The notes below the pieces were generated by a model that made no database searches, had not been told where the DNA came from, and saw only the letters and a list, made by a program, of their open reading frames with translations. 22,032 nucleotides of DNA from JBJXHC01 sp046160825 (GTDB lineage: Bacteria; Bacteroidota; Ignavibacteria; UBA10030; UBA6906), in NCBI GenBank assembly GCA_046160825.1, contig JBJXHC010000095.1:1-22032 (forward strand), given 5' to 3'. The first letter of the stretch is position 1. Every line of letters begins with the position of its first letter. Shown here one piece after another: positions 1-8,800 of this stretch. Position numbers and translations under genes: made by a program.

Positions 1-518
1 TGATCCTCGCCGCGCAATTCGAGAGCTTCCGTGATCCGTTGATTATCATGTTCACCGTACCGCTTGCGGTTGCGGGGGCGTTGCTCTCACTCTGGTATTT
101 CAATCAGACCTTCAATATTTTCAGTCAGATTGGGATGGTGATGCTTATCGGGTTGGTGACGAAGAACGGCATTCTGATTGTCGAGTTCGCGAACCAGCGG
201 AAGGAGGCGGGGCTTCGAGTAATGGACGCGGTGAAGAGCGCCGCCTCTGCGCGCTTCCGCCCGATCCTGATGACAAGTCTTTCCACAATCCTCGGCATTC
301 TGCCGATTGCGTTGGGACTCGGCTCCGGTTCCGAGAGCCGGATTTCGATGGGTATTGCTGTCGTTGGTGGAATGATCTTCTCAGGCGTGCTGACGCTGTA
401 TGTCATTCCCGCAATCTACTCTTATCTCTCCAAGGAGCACGTGAATGGCTCCAACGGCGAGGGTTCTGTCGATGCCGCAACCGCTCTTACTCCTGCAATG
501 CAAGAAGCCGGTAAGTGA
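1..518 (+). CDS. RND efflux pump inner-membrane transporter, C-terminal end (5' partial)
   Basis: The frame is open from the window edge (first full codon at 3), and the visible 171 residues are the C-terminal end of an AcrB/HAE1-type resistance-nodulation-division transporter. These pumps export drugs or lipophilic compounds by proton antiport as trimers in the inner membrane. The stretch begins with an LAAQFESFRDPL-like segment typical of the family. It continues with a hydrophobic helix, the MVMLIGLVTKNGILIVEFAN segment that is highly conserved in RND pumps, a loop ending in RPILMTSLSTILGILPIAL, and a last helix around GIAVVGGMIFSGVLTLYVIPAIYSYL. The tail after that is short and hydrophilic. 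Any adaptor and outer-membrane channel genes would lie upstream. The family call is firm; the substrate cannot be told. Confidence 0.93.
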   Translation, partial: ILAAQFESFRDPLIIMFTVPLAVAGALLSLWYFNQTFNIFSQIGMVMLIGLVTKNGILIVEFANQRKEAGLRVMDAVKSAASARFRPILMTSLSTILGILPIALGLGSGSESRISMGIAVVGGMIFSGVLTLYVIPAIYSYLSKEHVNGSNGEGSVDAATALTPAMQEAGK

Positions 519-617
519 AGTTGAACTCCTCCGGACCTGGAGTTGCAAAAGGGTTCGACGATGTTGCCCCAAAAGGAAAATCCTGTCGCCAAATCATCAC
601 AAACATGATCTGAATAG

Positions 618-637
618 CCACGTCCTTTAGGGCGTGG
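618..637. repeat. Compact 8-bp hairpin with TTTA loop downstream of the RND gene
   Basis: CCACGTCC and GGGCGTGG flank a TTTA loop, giving an 8-bp stem with one G-U pair. It lies about 100 bases after the RND stop. There is no T-run, so it is a poor intrinsic terminator. Its look (short GC stem, TTTA loop, AATAGC before it) resembles the subterminal hairpins of IS200/IS605 elements or solo REP/RAYT palindromes. No transposase gene is present. The rest of 519-732 shows no gene. Confidence 0.4.
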
Positions 638-732
638 AATAAATAGCAACGAGATCCTCTACTCGGGGTTTTAACCCAACACGCTCCAGATAAACTCCTT
701 GATTCTTCAATTCCGTTGTGCGTTCTTGTTGC

Positions 733-1239
733 ATGACAGCGTTCATTCTTCTTCTTGCTACTTTCGGAGTACTCCAACTTGCAACAATCTTGGGAATGAC
801 CCGCTTCTCTTCAACGAAGAGGAATGCAAGAATCGCCATGGCAATCATGTTTGTCGTTGGCGGAGCGCTGCATTTTGTCATCCCCGAACCGTATCTGATG
901 ATGATGCCGTCATTGCTTCCATTCCACCTTGAGCTTGTGTACATCAGTGGCGTAGCGGAAATATTGCTTGGCATCGGACTTCTTTTCGCAAAGTACCAGC
1001 GCCTTGCCGCTTACGGAATTGTCGCGCTACTCATTGCCATCTTTCCAGCAAATATCTACGTGGCATTAGAGAACATTCAGCTTGGCGGCTTCATGAGTTC
1101 GTCGTTGTATCAGTGGATCAGGCTGCCGGTTCAGTTTGTGCTTATCTGGTGGGCGCTGTGGTGTACAAGCCCAGACAAGACGGAACGTGGCAACAAGGAG
1201 TTGAAATATCTTGTCATCAAGAAGTATGAGAAGAAGTAA
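733..1239 (+). CDS. DoxX-family integral membrane protein
   Basis: A 168-residue protein with about four hydrophobic helices. The segment GGALHFVIPEPYLMMMPSLL, followed by LELVYISGVAEILLGIGLL and LLIAIFPANIYVAL, is the standard pattern of DoxX-like membrane proteins. Members of this family have been linked to redox or thiosulfate metabolism, but most have no assigned substrate. The ATG at 733 is chosen over the GTG at 718 because it starts directly before the first hydrophobic helix. No clear Shine-Dalgarno site is seen. The stop codon overlaps the start of the next gene by one base (TAATG), so the pair is probably co-translated. The tail after the last helix is basic and probably cytoplasmic. 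Confidence 0.82.
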   Translation: MTAFILLLATFGVLQLATILGMTRFSSTKRNARIAMAIMFVVGGALHFVIPEPYLMMMPSLLPFHLELVYISGVAEILLGIGLLFAKYQRLAAYGIVALLIAIFPANIYVALENIQLGGFMSSSLYQWIRLPVQFVLIWWALWCTSPDKTERGNKELKYLVIKKYEKK

Positions 1240-2582
1240 TGCTTGAGACTGATTCACTGGCTATCCTCCGTCGTGCCATTGACAAGCTGGATGCCGGGTT
1301 CGATAATCTTCCCCCGACCGAATCGCCTAAGCCGGATGTTCAAGCAATCGAACGCGTTCTGTCAGAGGTAGCTGGGCGACTGAAAGACAACTACCCGTAT
1401 TTCCATCCCCTGTATGCCGGACAGATGCTGAAGCCGCCGCATCCTGTAGCTCGCATAGCGTATGCGCTTGCCATGTGGATCAATCCCAACAACCACGCAT
1501 TGGACGGCGGACGTGCAAGTTCTGCAATGGAGAAAGAGGCGGTGGCAGAGATTGCCAAAATGTTCGGCTGGGACGCGCATCTCGGTCACCTTACCGGCGG
1601 CGGGACGATGGCAAACCTCGAAGCTCTGTGGGTTGCCGCTCAGATCAAGCCGGGACAAACTGTGGTAGCGTCGGAGCAGGCGCATTACACGCACAAGCGC
1701 ATCAGCGAGGTGCTGGGACTGAACTTCGAGGCGATACCGTGTGACCGTCTTGGGAAGATGGATATTAAAGCCTTGGAGCGACGATTGGAACAAGGAGGAG
1801 TCGGTACGGTTGTCGCTACGATGGGCACGACTGCAATCGGCTCCGTTGATCCGTTGCTGGAGATTCTGGAGTTGCGCAAACAGTATGGATTCCGTCTTCA
1901 CGCTGATGCGGCTTATGGTGGTTACTTTGTTCTCTCCAGTAATCTAACTGATGAATCAAGAAAGTCTTATGGACGACTCTCTGAAGTCGATTCGATAGTT
2001 ATTGATCCGCACAAACACGGGTTGCAACCATACGGATGCGGGTGCGTGATCTTCCGAGATCCGGGAGTGGGGAAGTACTACAAACACGACTCGCCTTACA
2101 CGTATTTCAGTTCGGCCGAGCTGCATCTCGGTGAGATCAGTCTTGAGTGCTCACGACCGGGAGCAGCAGCGGTGGCTCTGTGGGCAACTCAGAAGCTGAT
2201 GCCTCTTGTGCCGGACGGCGAGTTTGCCACCGGACTTGAGACAGGGAGAGCAGCCGCACTGTCGCTATACGGGAAGCTGAAGGATGACAAGCGCTTTCTC
2301 ACGGCATTCCCACCCGAGTTGGATATCGTTGTCTGGGCAGTGCGTTCAGGCTCAGTGAGCGCAGCATCCGACCTTGCGCGCAAGATATTCGATGAAGCAG
2401 CGAAACGGAATCTCCATCTCGCGCTTGCCGACTTGCCGGTGGAATTCTTTGATCTTCAAAGCGCTGGAATGCAAAAGGATCGCGAGAGGATTACCTGTCT
2501 CCGCTCCGTTCTCATGAAGCCGGAGCAGAATGATTGGGTGGAACGGATATGGGGGATACTTGATGAGGCGACGAACCTATGA
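1239..2582 (+). CDS. Group II pyridoxal-phosphate-dependent amino acid decarboxylase
   Basis: A 447-residue soluble enzyme of the aromatic-L-amino-acid/glutamate/tyrosine decarboxylase family. The cofactor lysine is Lys259 in the DPHKHG motif. Asp223 in HADAAYGGYF (221-230) should contact the PLP ring nitrogen. His149 (AHYTHKR) is the likely ring-stacking histidine, and TGGGT at 119-123 forms the phosphate-binding turn. Length is normal for the family and the ends look complete. It starts within the stop of the DoxX gene (TAATG) and converges tail-to-tail, with a six-base overlap, on the small gene from the other strand. The amino acid substrate cannot be read from the sequence; nothing nearby suggests a particular biogenic-amine or beta-alanine pathway. 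Confidence 0.9.
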   Translation: MLETDSLAILRRAIDKLDAGFDNLPPTESPKPDVQAIERVLSEVAGRLKDNYPYFHPLYAGQMLKPPHPVARIAYALAMWINPNNHALDGGRASSAMEKEAVAEIAKMFGWDAHLGHLTGGGTMANLEALWVAAQIKPGQTVVASEQAHYTHKRISEVLGLNFEAIPCDRLGKMDIKALERRLEQGGVGTVVATMGTTAIGSVDPLLEILELRKQYGFRLHADAAYGGYFVLSSNLTDESRKSYGRLSEVDSIVIDPHKHGLQPYGCGCVIFRDPGVGKYYKHDSPYTYFSSAELHLGEISLECSRPGAAAVALWATQKLMPLVPDGEFATGLETGRAAALSLYGKLKDDKRFLTAFPPELDIVVWAVRSGSVSAASDLARKIFDEAAKRNLHLALADLPVEFFDLQSAGMQKDRERITCLRSVLMKPEQNDWVERIWGILDEATNL

Positions 2583-2804
2583 TGGATTTACCCGCCGCAA
2601 ACGCTTGCGTGTGGTGGCGAAGTCTTCACCACGCTCTCCCTTTGCAACATTTTTCGACTGGCGAGCAAGTCGTCTCCGAAGCGTCTCTTTCATAATAAGG
2701 CCATCGTCCGGATCGCCAAACAATTCGACGAGTTTTTGCTCCACGACAGACGAGAGCATCTGAGCAAACTCTTTCTTGGTCATCTGAGGTATTATTGAAG
2801 GCAT
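2577..2804 (-). CDS. Small antitoxin-like protein (orphan)
   Basis: A 75-residue protein. The KKEFAQMLSSVVEQKLVELFGDPDDGL stretch followed by LRRRLARQ and GERG resembles small helical proteins (pattern: E-K-L-E-L-GDPD-GL-L-R-ERL-GERG) that are usually annotated as toxin-antitoxin antitoxins or hypothetical proteins. The start at 2804 is preferred because GGGAG lies five bases upstream; an upstream ATG at 2831 has no such site. The usual family ends with a short EEV-A-LGL-like helix, whereas this one ends in a basic RKRLRRVNPS tail, so the C-terminus may have been replaced. No RelE/ParE-like toxin gene follows: the next downstream sequence is the 3' end of the decarboxylase on the other strand. 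The antitoxin role is therefore only a resemblance. Confidence 0.6.
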   Translation of the reverse strand: MPSIIPQMTKKEFAQMLSSVVEQKLVELFGDPDDGLIMKETLRRRLARQSKNVAKGERGEDFATTRKRLRRVNPS

Positions 2805-2928
2805 ATCAACTCCCATTGTTTTGGTGAACATAGATAGCGAATGTTTTTGATATGTTCAAATGGCCTCTTGATTTCTTCACCGAGATTTGATAGTTATTGA
2901 CTGGCTGGCAGACTTATTACGAGGTATC

Positions 2929-3747
2929 ATGAGCGAAGATGACAAACTGAAGGACGCTGTCAGAGCCGTTGAAGGCATTGTAAGAGCTGTTCCAATCTAT
3001 CAAGACGTTGTCCAACCGGCAGCTCAAGAGGTGGGGAAAGCCCTCCAGACTGTGACAAAGAGCATCCACGTTGCAATCGCGCCCATTGCGGCTCTTGTCT
3101 GGGGCTACGAGCAGATCAGGGACTTTGTCTCCACACGTGTCGCCGAGAAACTGCAACACGTCCCGCCAGAGAACATCCAGACCCCCGACGCTACGGTTGT
3201 TGGCCCGGCACTAGAAGCACTGAAGTATGCGGGCAGCGTTGAGTCGCTTAGGGAAATGTATGCGAATCTCTTGGCGGCTTCTTTGGATAAATCTACAGCA
3301 AGCGATGCACATCCATCATTCGTTGATATAATCAAGAGCCTATCTTCGGATGAGGCAAAGATTATGAGGCTTTTCATCACCTCGTCTAGCTATCCTGTTG
3401 TAGACGTCCTTGCTCGACAGAACGTAGGTCTTGTCTATCGACCGGCCTTCTCGAATTTTTCTTTCATTGGGAGAGAAGCAGGTTGCCAACTACCCTTACG
3501 GACGCCGAGCTATTTAGATAACCTCTCACGACTTGGACTTCTCGAAATCCCGAGCGGCAAATCCATTTCAGGTGACAATGTCTATGAGCCAATTGAGACT
3601 GATCCTGAACTAGCATCGGTGAAGGCCCAGATCGGGGAAATGCCGAACACTCATGTAGACTTCGAACGCAAGGTAGTTACGATAACGAATTTTGGTCGGC
3701 AATTCTGCCGCGCGTGCGTTATCGAGAAGAGCGTTCAGGCTGTGTAG
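2929..3747 (+). CDS. DUF4393 / Abi-alpha family protein
   Basis: A 272-residue protein that matches the Abi-alpha (DUF4393) pattern. It has an amphipathic N-terminal part (AAQEVGKALQTVTKSIHVAIAP, 31-52), a tryptophan-containing ALVWGYEQI segment, then a VPPENIQTPD turn. This is followed by GPALEALKY, ESLREMYANLLAASLD and HPSFVDIIKSLSSDEAKI (128-145). The family was named from an abortive-infection protein, and its biochemistry is not established. The C-terminal third (from about 150) is less conserved and looks like a winged-helix-type or regulatory tail. ATG at 2929 is chosen over a TTG at 2887 because a weak GAGG site sits just upstream. It diverges from the antitoxin-like gene across about 120 bases, so the two may share a promoter region. 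Confidence 0.82.
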   Translation: MSEDDKLKDAVRAVEGIVRAVPIYQDVVQPAAQEVGKALQTVTKSIHVAIAPIAALVWGYEQIRDFVSTRVAEKLQHVPPENIQTPDATVVGPALEALKYAGSVESLREMYANLLAASLDKSTASDAHPSFVDIIKSLSSDEAKIMRLFITSSSYPVVDVLARQNVGLVYRPAFSNFSFIGREAGCQLPLRTPSYLDNLSRLGLLEIPSGKSISGDNVYEPIETDPELASVKAQIGEMPNTHVDFERKVVTITNFGRQFCRACVIEKSVQAV

Positions 3748-3818
3748 CCGTGCTCCAACAAGCGGTTCGGATGATCTCTGAGAAACCGGTTTTAATCAAG
3801 TCAAGTAACGAAGAATCC

Positions 3819-3846
3819 GTAGAGAATAGACCGAGCCATTCTCTAC
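3819..3846. other. Perfect 9-bp inverted repeat in the intergenic region
   Basis: GTAGAGAAT and ATTCTCTAC form a perfect 9-bp stem around a 10-base loop. It lies about 70 bases after the DUF4393 stop and 90 bases before the GT9 start. No T-run follows. It could be a transcript end or an operator-like dyad for the downstream operon; the sequence does not decide. Confidence 0.45.
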
Positions 3847-3936
3847 CGCCCCCGTCATAGCGTGTAGTATTGCCTCTCCCCACCGAATTCCGTAATTTGA
3901 CGCAAGTTCTTTCGGCTCACATGGTGGGAATCCATA

Positions 3937-5070
3937 TTGCTGACGAAGGCTACGATAGCTTTCTTACGATACGCAGCTGGTCGCCAGTCCAAACGAGAGT
4001 TGCGGCCAACGGAGATCGGCTCAGTTGCTGTTGTTGAGCTTGCCCGCCTCGGCGATGTTGTCTCCATGCTTCCCGCCGTTACTCATCTCAAGTCCTTCTT
4101 CCCAAACGCATCCGTTCGCCTCTTTGTTGATGACAGGTATGCTCCTCTTGTCAATGCCTTGGATATTGGTGCAAACGCCATCGGCCTCACAAACACGGAT
4201 TCCATTTCAGGATTGGCGAAATCCGTTCCGACCGTCAGGGAATACAAACCGGACATTGCATGCAGTATCAGTCCGGCAAAGCGGAATGCGTTTGTTACCC
4301 TTGCCTGTGGCGCGCAGTTCAAAGTGGGCTATCTCACGTACATCGATACGCTCACTCCGTACCTTCAAACAACGGCCGTCGAGAGTTGGGGATTTGAGTT
4401 GAGGACGCGCGTGAGCTATTCCATGGAAAATATCACTGAGCGCTCGCTGCACGTATGCAGAGCGTTGGGTATTCCCGTCGTTCGTGAGACATCGCCAATC
4501 CGATTTCATACGCACATTCAATCCACCGTAACCAACAAGTTCGAACAAAGGCGAGTAATCCCTTCGCGACCATATGTGGTGATTCATCCATTCTCGGGAT
4601 GGGAATATAGAAACTGGAGTCTCGCCAACTTCAAGGCACTCGCCAATCAGATCGTTAATGAACTTGAATATGACGTGGTGTTTGTGTGTACCTTGGAAGA
4701 GTCTGATAGGTTGACTATGATCAAGAACGAACCGGGCATCCATGTGTTTGCATCAAATGATCTCGTTGAGTCGGCAGTAGTGATTAAGAACGCATCGTTG
4801 TTTATCGGCAATGATTCCGGTCCGCTGCACCTTGCTGCTACGCTCGGTGTGCAGTGTATTGGACTTTACGGTCCGGCGAGTCCGAAACTGACGGCCCCGA
4901 ATTCCAAGAACTCGAATTGGCATTTCGTTCAAGTTGACTGCTCGCCATGCGAGCAACGGGTCTGTATCCGACCGGAGAATCCGTGCATGGGATTGGTCGA
5001 GCCGCAACAAGTGTTCGTTTCAGTTGCGGGAATGTTGGGAGTTGGTCAACGATCGGCGGCGCATGCCTAA
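3937..5070 (+). CDS. Glycosyltransferase family 9 (ADP-heptose:LPS heptosyltransferase-like)
   Basis: A 377-residue GT-B fold enzyme of the heptosyltransferase family, which transfers heptose or a related sugar to the LPS core at the inner face of the cytoplasmic membrane. The N-terminal Rossmann strand is GSVAVVELARLGDVVSMLPA, with the family's R/D pair after the first strand. The sugar-nucleotide site is GNDSGPLHLAATLGV (291-305), followed by GLYGPASPKLTAP. The C-terminal CSPCEQRVC...CM cysteine cluster is typical of many GT9 proteins. The start is a TTG at 3937; no closer ATG would keep the first strand. The last eight bases overlap the next gene (ATGCCTAA), which argues for translational coupling with the WecG-type transferase and then the C25 protein. 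Confidence 0.88.
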   Translation: MLTKATIAFLRYAAGRQSKRELRPTEIGSVAVVELARLGDVVSMLPAVTHLKSFFPNASVRLFVDDRYAPLVNALDIGANAIGLTNTDSISGLAKSVPTVREYKPDIACSISPAKRNAFVTLACGAQFKVGYLTYIDTLTPYLQTTAVESWGFELRTRVSYSMENITERSLHVCRALGIPVVRETSPIRFHTHIQSTVTNKFEQRRVIPSRPYVVIHPFSGWEYRNWSLANFKALANQIVNELEYDVVFVCTLEESDRLTMIKNEPGIHVFASNDLVESAVVIKNASLFIGNDSGPLHLAATLGVQCIGLYGPASPKLTAPNSKNSNWHFVQVDCSPCEQRVCIRPENPCMGLVEPQQVFVSVAGMLGVGQRSAAHA

Positions 5071-5815
5071 GGTTGATATTCTGGGTGTGCAGGTTGACGT
5101 GGTTGATAAGGAGGGCTTACAGAAGACTCTTTTGGAGTCTGTTCGTCATAGAAGAAAAAACGTCTTCGCTTATGTGAATGTCCATGCGATAAACCTGGCG
5201 CTGAAGGATGGGGGCTTTCGGGAGTTCCTGAACAAGGCTGAACGAGTCTACTGTGACGGCGAAGGTGTTCGGCTTGCGGCGAGTATGGTTGGAACACGGC
5301 TTCCTCCAAGAATCGTTTTGACGTACTGGATTTGGGATTTGTGCGAGTTGTGCGAGCAGGAAGGACTGTCGATGTTCTTTCTCGGCGGCAGACAGGAGAC
5401 AGTGGGACTGGCAGTGAAGAATATCCGGACGAGATTTGGCGGATTGAAGATTGCAGGGTTCCATCACGGCTATTTTGAGAAGTCGGGACAAGAGAGTGAT
5501 AAGGTGATAGAGACGATCAATCAAGCTGCGCCGGATATTCTGTTTGTCGGGTTTGGGATGCCGATGCAGGAACACTGGATCGGGCAGAACGTTAATCGAA
5601 TACATGCACACGCAATCCTGCCATCCGGTTCGATGATCGAATACACAGCCGGAACAAAAAGTTTTGCTCCAGCATGGATGGCGGAGAACGGATTGGAATG
5701 GGTCCACAGATTATTTCAGGAGCCGGGCCGCTTGTGGAAAAGATACGTCCTTGGCAATCCAGCGTTTTTTATTTTGGTTCTTATGCAGCTTATTACGCGC
5801 GGGAGACAACGATGA
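5063..5815 (+). CDS. WecG/TagA/CpsF-family glycosyltransferase (GT26)
   Basis: A 250-residue member of the family that adds a second sugar (N-acetylmannosamine, N-acetylmannosaminuronic acid or similar) onto a polyprenyl-diphospho-sugar at the membrane. Conserved pieces are AYVNVHAINLAL (37-48), YCDGEGVR with the likely catalytic Asp65, FLGGRQET (107-113) and GFGMPMQEHWIG (163-174). GSMIEYTAG then precedes a basic, aromatic C-terminal segment (EWVHRLFQEPGRLWKRY) that fits the known membrane-associating tail. The ATG at 5063 lies inside the end of the GT9 gene, and the start gives the usual PKVDILGV opening. The stop overlaps the start of the C25 gene by four bases (ATGA). A longer upstream extension (from 4934) is just overlap with GT9. 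Confidence 0.9.
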   Translation: MPKVDILGVQVDVVDKEGLQKTLLESVRHRRKNVFAYVNVHAINLALKDGGFREFLNKAERVYCDGEGVRLAASMVGTRLPPRIVLTYWIWDLCELCEQEGLSMFFLGGRQETVGLAVKNIRTRFGGLKIAGFHHGYFEKSGQESDKVIETINQAAPDILFVGFGMPMQEHWIGQNVNRIHAHAILPSGSMIEYTAGTKSFAPAWMAENGLEWVHRLFQEPGRLWKRYVLGNPAFFILVLMQLITRGRQR

Positions 5816-8800
5816 TGAAGGCGTGGCAAGTAATACTGCTGGTGGCGCTGTTGTGTCTTACCCAGTTTTCCCGTGCAGCGGAAACCCCAACCATCAGGAT
5901 TGCCGGAACGTCTGTGGGCGGCTGGACGCTTGAGTACGTTCATCAACCGATTTCATTTTCAACAACGCTTGTCGACGGCGTTCCTCATATTGTGTTCACG
6001 GGTATTTCAACCGAACAACTTGCCGAAGGCGAGCCGTACCTTCCCGTAGAAACCATCAGTTTTGGAATTCCGAATGGGGCGACACTGATTGCCGAACTCA
6101 TTGATCCGGTCTTTGAAGTGACAGAAGGACAACTCATCGCTCCTGTTCCTTTTGCACAACTGTCGGATGAGAACGAGGCGCTGGATATCTACACAAAGTC
6201 AGCCCTGGCATATGCGCAAGACAGATTCTTTCCAGCTATTCAGATTGACACACCATCACCCTCCACAATGCGACAGCAACGCGTTGCAACAATCCGGTTG
6301 TGGCCATACCAGTACAACCCGGCAACACGCACGCTTAAGCGACTCGTCAGTGCGAAGATCAATGTGAGAGTGAGTGGAGGGAGCAATAGCGAGTTCTCAT
6401 CCGTTCCATCTGACCCACAGTTTGAACAAGTGTACAAGAGCCTTCTCGCCAACTACGATCAGGCAAAGCAGTGGAGAACAGCCCCGGTTCCCGTGAGGAG
6501 GGATGGGCCAGACCCGACACGGGATTGGTTTGAGACCGGAAGGACGTATTACAGAATTCCCATTGTGCAAGACGGTTGGTATCGTGTTACAAAAGCAAAC
6601 CTTGCCGCCGCGGGAGCAATCACCGCATCCATTGATGTTTCCACTCTTCAGGTGTTTGGCAATGGGGTGGAATTACCGATCATGGTTGGTCCCGACACGA
6701 GTATCGAGTTCTTTGCGCGCAAGAACTATGGCGATAGCACGTTCACGGATTTCTATACCGATACCAGCGCCTACTGGTTGACGTGGGGTGGGGCGACGGG
6801 ACTGCGATTTGTTCCGGTTGCACAGACTGGCGATGCACCCGGCTCGAACGTGAATTCATCAATCGTTTCCCGCCACTTTGAATTGAACACCGGTTACTTC
6901 ACCGGCACCACGACAACGGATATTATTCAGAATGGCGAAGTCCCCGGCGAAGGGTGGTACTGGGAGCGCATGTTTCCCAATACAAGCACGACGAAGACAT
7001 TTGCTCTTGATAACATTGACTCGATCAGCAGTCCAACGTCAACTCTCCGGGTACGATTGCACAGCATGACGCTGGATCAGGCTGCGACGGATCATCACGC
7101 ACGATTCTGGATGAACGACTCGTTGGTGGGGGATATATTATTTGAAGGAAGGACAGGAGTGACATTCACCGCGTCGTTTCCTTCCACATGGCTGAAGAAC
7201 GACACGAACCGGATTCGCCTGATGTCCATTAACACGCCATCGGTTCCGAATTTATTCTATCTCGATTGGTTCGAGATTGAGCATCACCGAAACCTGAAAG
7301 CACAGAGCAACCAGTTGGAGTTTCTCTCGCCCGTTTCGTCGGGCGGGAGTCCGGCGCTTTTCACCGTGAGTGGGTTTTCTACACCGCAAATCGATGTGTT
7401 TGATCTGGTGGGGCAACGTATGATCACGGGTGGGATCATCTCCGGGGACTCGTTGGCGGGATTTAATATCGCATTCAAGGATACATTCTCCAGTCAACGG
7501 AGATACCTGGCGACGACATCATCAGGCCCCAAGCCGGTTCTGTCGCTGCGGCAGAAGGTGTTCAACGACATTAGGGTAAATGCAACCGGCGCTGATTACA
7601 TTATCATCACCCATCAACACTTCACAACTTCCGCGCAGCAACTTGCTGCACATCGACAAACTACGAACAATGTGCGTGCGAAGGTGATTGATGTTCAGGA
7701 AATCTACGATGAGTTCAACTACGGCGTGTTCGATGCAACAGTCATCAGGACGTTTCTGCAGCATGCCTATCAGAACTGGCAGGCACCAGCGCCCTCGAAC
7801 TTGTTGATGTTCGGCGACGCAAGTTGGGACTATCGGGGGTATCTTCCCACAACAATCAAAAAGAATTTCATCCCAGCATACGGCATTCCTGCCAGCGATA
7901 ACTGGTACGCAGCGTTTGATTCCACACCCATACCATCAATGTTTGTAGGAAGAATTCCGATAGAAGATTCCGTTCAGGCACAGCGTGCCGTCTCGAAGCT
8001 GATCGGATATGACAACTACGATCTCGGTGAATGGAACAAGAACTTCCTGATGATCACCGGTGGCTCAACGCTCAGCGAGCAGGTGACGTTCAACAATCGT
8101 TCCGAAACGACAATCAACACGTACATCCTTCCGCCGCCCATTGGGGGTACACCATTCCGTGTCTATAAGTCGACGCTCTCGGTGATTGATGGAGAGAATA
8201 AACAGATTATGCAGGACCTAGTGCGGGACGGCCTTGTATTCATGAACTTCCTCGGACATTCCGGTGGACGTATTTGGGGAGTGGATATTGGCAACCCGAA
8301 TGATCTGCAAAACACCAACGGCAAGCTGCCATTTATCTCCTCGGTGAGTTGCAACGTTGGCGCGTTTGCAGAACCGTCGAACAACGTGCTCGCAGAGGAT
8401 TTCTTGATGGCCGATAATCGCGGCGCGGTTGCCGTCTGGGCTTCCTCATCGCTGGGTTATCCAACACCAGGCTCGTTGTTGGTCAACCATTTTCTCTCCG
8501 GCGTCAAAACGGACTCGATGCGTGCGTTTGGTGCGCTCACAACAGTGGCACGGATGAAACTCTATCAAAACTCACCCAACGACCCTGTCACCAGAGCGAT
8601 GGTGAACCTTAACCCGCTTATTGGAGATCCGCTGACACGGTTGGCGATTCCGCTCAAGCCCGACCTTGTGGTTTCATCGTCAGATATAAGCCTGAGTTCG
8701 TCGCTTCCCACACCAAATGATTCGTCGCTGTCCGTACGAGTGAAGATTCATAACTACGGACTCGTCCCTGCCGATAGTGTCGGTGTGTCTCTCTCTGATC

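Noticed and set aside
1362..1901. 179-codon minus-strand frame inside the decarboxylase gene
   Set aside because: It is fully opposite a clear enzyme gene; the enzyme motifs are on the plus strand.
4207..5707. Long minus-strand frames opposite the GT9 and WecG-type genes
   Set aside because: They are antisense to recognisable glycosyltransferases and show no family features of their own.
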